Assembly: GCA_947095585.1 (NCBI GenBank)
Contig: OX352761.1
Coordinates: 84,745,919-84,809,918, forward strand
From: Nephrocerus scutellatus
Lineage: Eukaryota; Arthropoda; Insecta; Diptera; Pipunculidae
Direction: 5' to 3'
DNA length: 64,000 bases
The notes below the pieces were generated by a model. The model did not search any database, had not been told where the DNA came from, and saw only the letters and a program-made list of their open reading frames with translations. Each line of letters starts with the position of its first letter. Position 1 is the first letter of the stretch. The position numbers and the translations under genes were made by a program. This document shows, piece by piece, positions 56,876-64,000 of this stretch.

Positions 56876-57421
56876 AATTGTCTAATGAAGAACTATTGCA
56901 ACTGGAATTGCAATTTGCTAATGAAGAAGATGACAGCGACCGTTCAAGAGAAATCTCCGAAGAACAAAATTTAACCTCCAAACAAATTTCCAAAGCAATG
57001 TGTTTGATTGACGAAGCTATGGAGATTTTTTTTAAAAAACGATCCTGACAGCGGAAGGAGTTTTGAATTGTCCCAGGCGGTAGCTACGAATATCAATTGC
57101 TACAAGGAAATTTATTTTACGTTGAAAAAAAATCTGTTCAACAAACATTGGACCAATTTTTTGTGAAATTTTTCATTTTGTTTTAATTGAATTAGTTTTT
57201 TTATTGTTTTTTGTATGTATGTAATAAAATTTTATATTATTTTTGTTTTTTAAATGTTTACTTTGTTCAATTTTCTTTTTTAAAGTAGTATTTTCGTAAC
57301 CCTGAACCTAGCTTCGATCTTTACATAGTTTGCTATAGAAAATCATAATTCACTTTGCGTCGTTTCAATTTGCGTCGTGTTTTTTTGGAACGTAACCACG
57401 ACGCAAAGTGAGGTGTTGGTG
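55249..57421 (+). mobile_element. Tigger/pogo DNA transposon, copy 1
   Basis: 2173 bp with imperfect 24-bp TIRs (CACCAATACCTCGCTTTGCG at the left; the right end complements it with two mismatches) and the TA duplication of this superfamily at 55247-55248 and 57422-57423. It splits gypsy gag at its zinc-knuckle region. GACGCAAAGTG-type repeats recur inside both ends. Confidence 0.92.
55719..57048 (+). pseudogene. Tigger transposase, copy 1
   Basis: The frame at 55719 (KIESLLSIWIENQVAQRIPL, SQGWFERFKVRVNLHSI) is the CENP-B-type DNA-binding region. Stop TAG at 56026-56028, then in frame FNVDETGLFWKRLP with the first catalytic Asp and RLTLLLSGNANGDF. A frameshift in an A run near 56318 leads to ALVYNAPGHP (Asn where the second catalytic Asp is usual) and FLPPNTTSVIQPMDQGVI with the third. 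A last frameshift near 56830 precedes the acidic C-terminal tail ending at 57048. Not functional. Confidence 0.9.
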
Positions 57422-57423
57422 TA

Positions 57424-58530
57424 CTTACAAATTATGTCACTGCGGATTGTATCTACACCAGACCTATTTGTTAATGGTTGAGTGTAGTTTAGAGTAGGCC
57501 TATTTACAAAAGGTTGGGTGGTTTGTATATTTGGTCTCTGGTTTGTATTATTTAGAAACCTAGCGTCACCGGGGCTAAAATTAAAATTTCTGACTGTGCG
57601 GCATTCACTGGTATTGTGAGTTTTCGTTTTGCAGTGTTTACAGTACATGTTATTTTGGTTTTGGTACCGATTACTTGTGGATGCAAGAAGTTTTTCTTCT
57701 TCCATCGCTATGTCGACTGCTTCGTCAAACTCTTTACATCGTGCACTTTTGACAAGAAGTTTTAATTGTGGATTTAAACCATTGCAAAAACTATTCAGCA
57801 TCATTGCGCTGTTTAGCGAACGGATTGCTTTTTTGGATGAATCGTCCTCAGTGTTTGCGTTCGCGTTGTTTAATTCATCGCACAACGCATTGGCTCTTTC
57901 CGCGTATGAAGCAACTGATTCCCTGTAGCCTTGCTTAAATTGAAAATTTTCTGTCTGAATCACCTGAACCGATCGACATTTTCTAAAAATTTTTATTAGT
58001 GCGTCTTTAAGTTCTGGCCATCCGTTATAATCGTTGTATTTTATTACAACATTGTAGGCTCTGCCAGTTAACTTTGACTTCACTATGTCAACTAATTCTA
58101 ATTTGTCTGCATCGTCAGTCGCTTTTTTAGACTGTAGGTCAACTAGTTGTATAAATCTATCTAGGTTTTTGGCTAATCCATCAAACTCAGGAATTAGCTT
58201 GATGGCGTGTGAGGGGTTGAAACGACTTGTAGTCATTTTTAATTTTTTATCTAAAGATACTTGGGAGACTTTAATATCTATCGGTTCGTCGACTGACTCT
58301 GAGTCTTTTAATACTACTTGGGGAACTTCAATATTTATAGTTTCGTCAACTAACTCTGAGTCTTTTAATACTACTTGGGGAACTTCAATATTTATAGTTT
58401 CGTCAACTAACTCTGAGTCTTTTAATACTACTTGGGGAACTTCAATATTTAGAGGTTCGTTGACTAACTCTGGGACCTGCCTCGGAACTTCCCGGTTTCT
58501 TAACGATATGTTAAGATTGAGGGTTGACAT
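57424..58530 (-). pseudogene. Gypsy Gag, N-terminal part
   Basis: Open frame from ATG at 58530 (MSTLNLNISLRNREVPRQVP). The N-terminus carries 19-residue repeats of EVPQVVLKDSELVDETINI. Then a Gag core of gypsy type (FNPSHAIKLIPEFDG, LDRFIQLVDLQ, FKQGYRESVASYAERANAL, FCNGLNPQLKLLVKSAR) and a knuckle-like CKHCKTKTHNTSEC. It is the best preserved ORF of the element and ends at the Tigger border. Confidence 0.88.
58270..58480 (-). repeat. 57-bp repeats in gypsy gag
   Basis: Units of 57 bp (ACTACTTGGGGAACTTCAAT on the plus strand) occur about three to four times with few changes, giving the 19-residue protein repeats. In-frame length keeps gag open. Confidence 0.9.
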
Positions 58531-59693
58531 AAAGGTTAAATATGGAAATAGGAGGAAATAAAGAAAAGGGTATATCGGATTGGATGGATAGCGCTTTTTC
58601 TTAAAAAAAAACTAAATATGAGATACGCTCGCGATTGTTACATTGCTTATGTGTGATTGTTTAATCTGACAATGGAATTTTGTACTTTGTATTATTTGTT
58701 TTGATTTGTTTTTTAAATTATTTACGTGTTTTGCCTTTGTACATATATAATAGTTCAAAAAAAAATTATACATATATTTTGTAGTAAAAGTATAATAAAA
58801 TAACTTTTTGTTGTTATTTGTATGCCTTTCGGATTTTTGTTAGATGTTTATTTTTACGTTTTTAATGTTGGTTTGTTTGAAGTTATATGATAGAATATAT
58901 AATATATAGAGAAAAAAAAATTTAGACGCTTACAAGTTCATTTTTCTGGTATGGTTGGTTCCAGGTGATGTTATTGATGTGAATATTGTCCTCTGTTACA
59001 TGCTGATCTGAGTGTTGCCCTCTGTGATATTAGTTTATTTATTTTACACTTAAAATTAGCTGAGGTTGTGCCTCTAGCTGATAGGCGGCTTGCCTATTTA
59101 GGAGTTGGATTGACTGACCGTTAGGCAACTTGCCTAATCGGATGTTTGATAATGACTCGCTGTTAGGCAACTTGCCTAATCGAATATTTGAAAATGACTG
59201 ATTCATCCATCGTTCCATTTCTTCCCCCATGCCTTCGTTACTTCATTTTTTAGTGCAGGTCAAGTTGAACCGCTCGGTTGACCTGCATGTGTGCGCATCA
59301 CAATTCTCGCAGTCGTTGTACGGAAAAGCGAATGCGAGAATGCAATGTACAATTGAAATGTTGACGCCGTGGTGGGTCGTCGGTGTCCGATTTAGGATTT
59401 GGGATAAAAGGATGGATTGAAGACGCCGCGGTGGGTCGTCGGATTTAGAATAATAGGGATTGTAGACGCCGCGGTGGGTCGTCGGATTTAGGATAATAGG
59501 AATTGTGTTATTGGAAAAATGGGTAATGTTACATTATGGATAATGTACATTACATTATGGATAATGTAACATATATGATAAGGATATTAGAAATAGGAAA
59601 AATAGGAAATGTGCGTAGCTCATGTTTGGAAAGTGAAGGATATTATGAAATGTGCGTTGCACATGTCTAAAGGAGTTGTGTGTGGTCACAACA
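58531..59693 (-). repeat. Gypsy 5' LTR and leader
   Basis: The start at 59693 matches the 3' LTR for about 130 bp; beyond that only this copy exists, so the LTR end and primer-binding site cannot be fixed. The region holds three GCCGCGGTGGGTCGTCGG-type repeats (59362-59485) and three palindromic TTAGGCAACTTGCCTAA-type repeats (about 59088-59182). A minus-strand ORF there (59039-59230) comes from the palindromes. Confidence 0.65.
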
Positions 59694-60490
59694 CGACGTT
59701 GGCACCTCGGTACGTTTGTACCGTCATCAGATTCGGGTTTTGGCGGCGGTCTATCAACACGTTGTCTATATGGTTGCGGGTGGCCCCATTAGGAGATACC
59801 CATGTGGTTTTGTAGATATTTTTACATGCAAACCTTTTACTCGCAACGACTAAAATGATTGCTTGCTGTCCATTGTCATTAATGCCCTCGTGTAAACTGT
59901 GGGTGCCAATGTACTGCCTGAATACTATCCCCCAGAATAATTTTTACGTCATACTGAGTGCAGGCATGGAGTTCCCGTTCGGCTGATTCAAAGAGTTATT
60001 CTTCATTTTCATCATCTAGGGAAGAACGTTTATGGGGATTATGTTTTTCAATCTGCCGCGCACGCGGGGAGTGCATAGCCGTTCATTTACTGCTTTAAAC
60101 CCGATAACGGTGGGTTTCATTATTTTGTTTACTAGAAAGCCCACCCCGAGCACATGCACTTGCATGTCATATTCTGATTTTTTTAAGACACCATTCCCCG
60201 TCCACCGCATCTCCTGGATTGCTGTTATATCAGCATTATATTTGGAAAGGGTATCGGCTATTTCGGCCTTTTTCGCTGCCGTGGTTGACGTCGTTCATCA
60301 ATGTATCCGAGGCTGATTTGGGGTTCCGGAATAGTTTTTTACGGCTAATATTATTGGCCTCGCGCCAACCTTTCTTCGGAGGGATCATGCCTAATCATGT
60401 AGCTTTCCCTGTATTTAAGGAAAATTACCGGCGGCCACCACGTGGAGGTTTGATCGCACTTCCACCAGTCAGAGATAATTACTTAAAAAT
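59694..60490 (-). pseudogene. RTE-like LINE, endonuclease part
   Basis: Minus strand. Across frame changes: ITAIQEMRWTGNGV, YDMQVHVLGVGFLV, VIGFKAVNERLC, GTHSLHEGINDNGQQ, TTWVSPNGATRNHIDNVLI and the gypsy border just after TYRGAN. This motif order is that of the LINE endonuclease often annotated as craniofacial development protein 2-like (RTE/BovB type). The gypsy LTR interrupts it at 59693. The Gly-Asp-Phe-Asn region is decayed. Confidence 0.78.
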
Positions 60491-60502
60491 TAATTAAGAA
60501 TT

Positions 60503-61541
60503 GAAAAATAATCAGGAAGACTTAGATTCGTCAAATCTTTCTAAACGCGTTGATAGTTGTACAGCTATCTCCAGATAGCAAAGTACAAAACTTATAAATT
60601 ATAAGTTATATCGGAGGTCATGTCGTGATCTTCGAAAAGATTCGAAGAAGTGATGTCCTGCAATTTCAGCGTTCCCAACGATTCGGACATACTTCTACGA
60701 ACTACAACAAGCCCAACAAAAAGCTAACCAAAAAATAAATCATATTGAACATTTTTTCAAAATGGAGTATCGTTTGCCGACAAGGTCAGCAGTTCCATTG
60801 GCTCACAAATGGTTTCAAATTCTTCAAGCGAAAGTTTTGAGAATAATCTAAACAATTTAGACAAGATCATAGCTGAACAAACAGCCCAAATTATGGCCGT
60901 TTTAAATATGATACGCGGCTCTAACGTCTAGGCTGCGTGGCGCTTTGTGACAGACCTTACCTGACATACTCCTTTAGCAGAGACAAAGGTAAACGCTAAA
61001 CACAAGCTAATATTCAGAGACTACTACTTTGTACGAACTGACAGAAAGGGCTCGATTCGCGGTAGTGGATCTGCGGTGCTCATTAGGAAACCACTTAGTT
61101 TTAAAAAATATATAAAATATAAAAGCGATATTGCTTGTTTTAAATCTCTAGAGACGACTATTATTACGCTGCCAGTGCGAAATATGTATGCATATGTACA
61201 GAAGCGAACATTCCGACTTTAGACATTATATTTGGAACAAAAAGCTCGGATGTGTCCGGGTGTCAACAATTGACAACGTCATTCGCGATCTAATTAGGAA
61301 CCACTTCGCTCGGTCAGCCTCAATTGCAAACGACTTTTTTTGGGAGCATTTTAACCTAATCCCGGGTACTTTAAAAATACATTGGAGAGTGAATATATAC
61401 CACCTGAGAGCATTATTATTTAATAATAAGAAAAATAATAAGAAGAGATAAGATAGTAAGATTAATAAGATGAATCAATTACAATTTATAGTTGAATTAT
61501 ATCCGCACTGTCCGAACCGTTGAAACCACGAAAAACAAGTC
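60503..61541 (+). pseudogene. Jockey-like LINE deletion derivative, right copy
   Basis: ORF1 C-terminal part (SFADKVSSSIGSQMVSN, LNNLDKIIAEQTAQIMAVLN) with stops, the start of an endonuclease (FVRTDRKGSIRGSGSAVLIR, about 61040-61090), then a jump to the ORF2 end region near 61270-61450 and a 3' UTR ending AACCACGAAAAACAAGT. The middle of ORF2, including the RT, is absent. The same 5' start and 3' end are shared with 44071-44672. Confidence 0.7.
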
Positions 61542-61595
61542 ATTGTCATTGTAATCCACTATCGCATTAAATTTTCTAAAAAAGTCTTCACCTAT

Positions 61596-62373
61596 GATTC
61601 CATCTTGCGTAATAGGGAAGTTTTGTGGTACTATGTGAAAAGGATGTTTGAGATGTTCACCTGGTGTAATTTCGATGTTTAGTAGTATTGTACCCAGCGT
61701 TGACGTAGACGTTTTGCCTATACCTGTCAGTTCATTAACATTTTTTAAGTTTACCTCGGCATTTAGTTTTAATGTTCCGAGTTTTATTAAACTAATGCTG
61801 CCCCCGTATCGAGCAGCATAATATTAGATTTAGCCTTTGATTCCTGAGACTTTATCTTTAACTCGCTTTTAAAAGTAGATGCTCTGTTTATAGATGAGAT
61901 ATTGGTTATTTGTTTAGCTGAACTTGATTCAGTATCTAGATTTCTGATTAGAAATTGATGTAGCCTTCGGATTTGGCTTTGGCTTTGATTTTGATGGTGG
62001 TGTTCATTTAGCAAAATATTTTGTTTTATTGTTTGCTTTCGGACTTTTTCCGGATTTGAGTCTCTGTTAGGCATTCTATGGCCAGGAACTTTCTCAGACT
62101 TTGCATGTGGAATAGTTCGATTTAAACTATCGGATTTATATTTTTGAGACAACTTGATTTGAATTTGATTTTGAGAATTGGTTTTTCGATTTTGATTTTG
62201 ATTTTGATTTACGCACAAGGTTTGATGTCTTTTACCTGACTCCGAGTGCTTGTCGGGCCAGGTCGCTGGGAGTTTCCCTGATTCGAATAGTTATTTTCGT
62301 TACCGGAGTTCCTATTGTTATTAAAAACTCTTTTTCGGCATTGGTCTATAGAGTGACCTTGGTTTCTACAGTA
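61596..62373 (-). pseudogene. Gypsy Gag C-terminus and protease, duplicated copy
   Basis: Same sequence as 54471-55248, including the frameshift after the protease active site (stop at about 61787). Confidence 0.88.
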
Positions 62374-64000
62374 CACCAATACCTCGCTTTGCGTCGTTTC
62401 GTTTTGCGTTTTTTCGAAGTTGCGTCGCTGCTGAATTAGTACTTATTTTCACTGTGCGTCGTTAGATTTTCGAAGTTGCGTTGTTTTGGGTTCGAGTCGT
62501 TAATTTTTTTTTTCGAAATTTTTTGAAATTTTCTTTTTATTTCTAATTGTGCCATGCCATCAAAACTGAAAATCAACACAATTTTAATACATACAGTTTT
62601 ATTTTCACTTTGTTTTGCTAATTTTAGAGTTCAGTTTTAATTAGTGTGTTAAGTTTTTTTAAAAAGAGAACAATCAATTTTTATAAATTTTTACGGGTTG
62701 TTTCTGGTTAGCTTAAAGACTAATTTAGATATTCTCCGACGATATGATAAGGGAGAGAAGGCTGTGGAGATAGCAAAGGCTGTCGAGATGGGGATAAAAT
62801 AAGAGAGGCTGCAAAATCTGCAACATCATTAGATGCTAAAACGATGACCCGTACAAGGAGTGCTTTGATGATCAAAATCGAGTCCTTGCTTTCTATTTGG
62901 ATTGAAAATCAAGTTGCGCAGAGAATACCATTAAGTAAAATGGTAATTCAGACGAAAGTAAAAAGCTTATTTGATGACATAAAAAGTAAAGCAGTATCCA
63001 ACGATAATGGTAGTGGTAGTAATACAGACAAGAATGAAACATTTGAAGCTAGTCAGGGTTGGTTTGAGAGATTCAAGGTTCGAGTAAATCTGCACAGCAT
63101 TGCTCTTAAAGGCGAAGCAGCTAGCGCTGATATAACTGCTGCAGAACGCTAGCCGACAGAGTTAAAAGCGTTAATTCATGACGGTGGCTATGATCCGAAA
63201 CAAGTCTTTAATGTTGACGAGACTGGGTTATTTTGGAAACGTCTACCTAACAGAACTTTCATATCTAAAACAGAAAAATCTGCGCCAGGATATAAAGCTA
63301 GCAAAGATAGACTGACTCTTCTTCTTAGTGGTAATGCAAATGGTGATTTCATATTTAAACCATTTCTCATTTATCAATCAGAAAATCCAAGAGCTATGAA
63401 AGGTTGTTCAAAGAATCTGCTTCCTGTCCACTGGCGAGCAAAAAAAAAGCATGGATGACAGCATCATTATTTCAAAACTGGGTTTCAACTTGTGCTATTC
63501 CCGAAATTGAAGCTTATTGCAACAAGGAAAACTTAAACTTCAAGGCTTTGGTATACAATGCTCCTGGCCACCCAGTTTATGTTGATGAGTTGTCAGAAAA
63601 CGTGAAATTTGTATTTTTGCCGCCTAATACGACATCAGTTATTCAGCCGATGGATCAGGGAGTAATATCGACTTTTAAAAGTTATTACCTTCGACGAACA
63701 TTTAAACTTCTTTTAAGTGAGACTGATGGACAAGATAAGCCTACCATGCTAGAGTTTTGGAAAAAGTTCAACATTATGAAAGCCATAGAAATTATTTCCG
63801 ATTCGTGGGAGGAGGTTAAACCATCTTGCATGAATGGTGTTTGGCGCAAAATATGGTCTGAATGTGTTCACAGAATATGCGCTGCAGAAGTTGATGGTAC
63901 ACCAGCTGTTCGTCATGAAATTTCTAATTTAGCTAGAGAGTCTAATTTTGAAGGTTGGAGGAGACTGACATAAATGAATTACTAACCTCGCACAACCAAG
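62374..64000 (+). mobile_element. Tigger/pogo DNA transposon, copy 2, cut by window edge
   Basis: Left TIR at 62374 with TA before it. Identical to copy 1 except for one base, with the same flanking gypsy sequence, so it came by duplication and not by a new insertion. Confidence 0.9.
62844..64000 (+). pseudogene. Tigger transposase, copy 2, partial
   Basis: Carries the same TAG (63151-63153), the same A-run frameshift (about 63443) and the same later stop as copy 1. The one difference (TGT to AGT, Cys to Ser) is at 63680, after the QPMDQGVI motif. The C-terminal tail runs off the window. Confidence 0.88.

Larger units (their letters stand above)
47648..59693 (-). mobile_element. Ty3/gypsy LTR retrotransposon with nested insertions
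   Basis: Runs on the minus strand. Both ends carry GGAGTTGTGTGTGGTCACAA followed by CA. Gag (58530-57430, resuming to 55093), protease, RT and partial RNase H, integrase and an envelope-like tail are in gypsy order. A Tigger element (55249-57421) sits in the gag end and a CR1-like LINE (about 49480-53118) in the RNase H-integrase region. It is itself inserted in the RTE-like LINE. The element is dead: stops, frameshifts and a gap of perhaps 250 codons at the LINE. Confidence 0.85.
61542..64000. repeat. Large direct repeat, second copy, cut by window edge
   Basis: Starts exactly where the jockey-like derivative's 3' end stops (CGAAAAACAAGTC) and joins ATTGTCATTGTAATCC from gypsy pol. Matches 54417-56875. 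Only 2459 bp are visible. Confidence 0.93.

Overview
The window is animal nuclear DNA, almost certainly from a higher dipteran fly (inferred: GT-AG introns of 56-112 bp between fly-like exons, AT-rich sequence, and BEL/Pao, Ty3/gypsy, Waldo-like, mariner and Tigger elements). A tephritid or related schizophoran is my guess; nothing here fixes the species.

Only one host gene is visible. Eight minus-strand exons between 40753 and 1721 encode an uninterrupted 750-codon piece of an unconventional myosin heavy chain: motor domain from just before the P-loop to the converter, about three IQ motifs, and the start of a charged helix. All eight exons join in one frame without a stop. Three introns are very short, one is about 31.6 kb (9077-40645), and the upstream intron runs from 40754 past the right edge. 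The gene therefore spans the whole window, and everything else lies in its introns.

Layout, left to right: 1-9.1 kb holds seven exons plus a mariner split by a repeat, and a decayed Tc1-like gene. 9.1-40.6 kb is the giant intron: a possible solo LTR, a CR1-like LINE remnant, a BEL/Pao element inside an inverted-repeat element (13.5-20.2 kb), a second, larger BEL/Pao element with an envelope-like region inside a DUF4817-type transposase gene (20.8-29.7 kb), a Waldo/R1-clade LINE inside a CA microsatellite (30.5-35.2 kb), a decayed hAT gene (35.7-37.0 kb), and an LTR-like satellite block with 875-bp and about 129-bp tandem units (37.6-39.8 kb). 40.6 kb carries a 108-bp motor exon. 42-64 kb is a nest: a minus-strand RTE-like LINE broken by a gypsy element, itself broken by a CR1-like LINE and a Tigger element; the region from 54417 then recurs from 61542 at a constant offset of 7125 bp with one difference seen.

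A repeat family that I cannot name is scattered over the left 47 kb (about ten copies or part copies). It has conserved ends, a short subterminal inverted repeat and an internal unit that is tandemly amplified in one copy. It is the best candidate for something undescribed. No mobile element here has an intact gene set; the myosin reading frame is intact. Coordinates of splice sites come from reading the sequence; boundaries of decayed elements are approximate.
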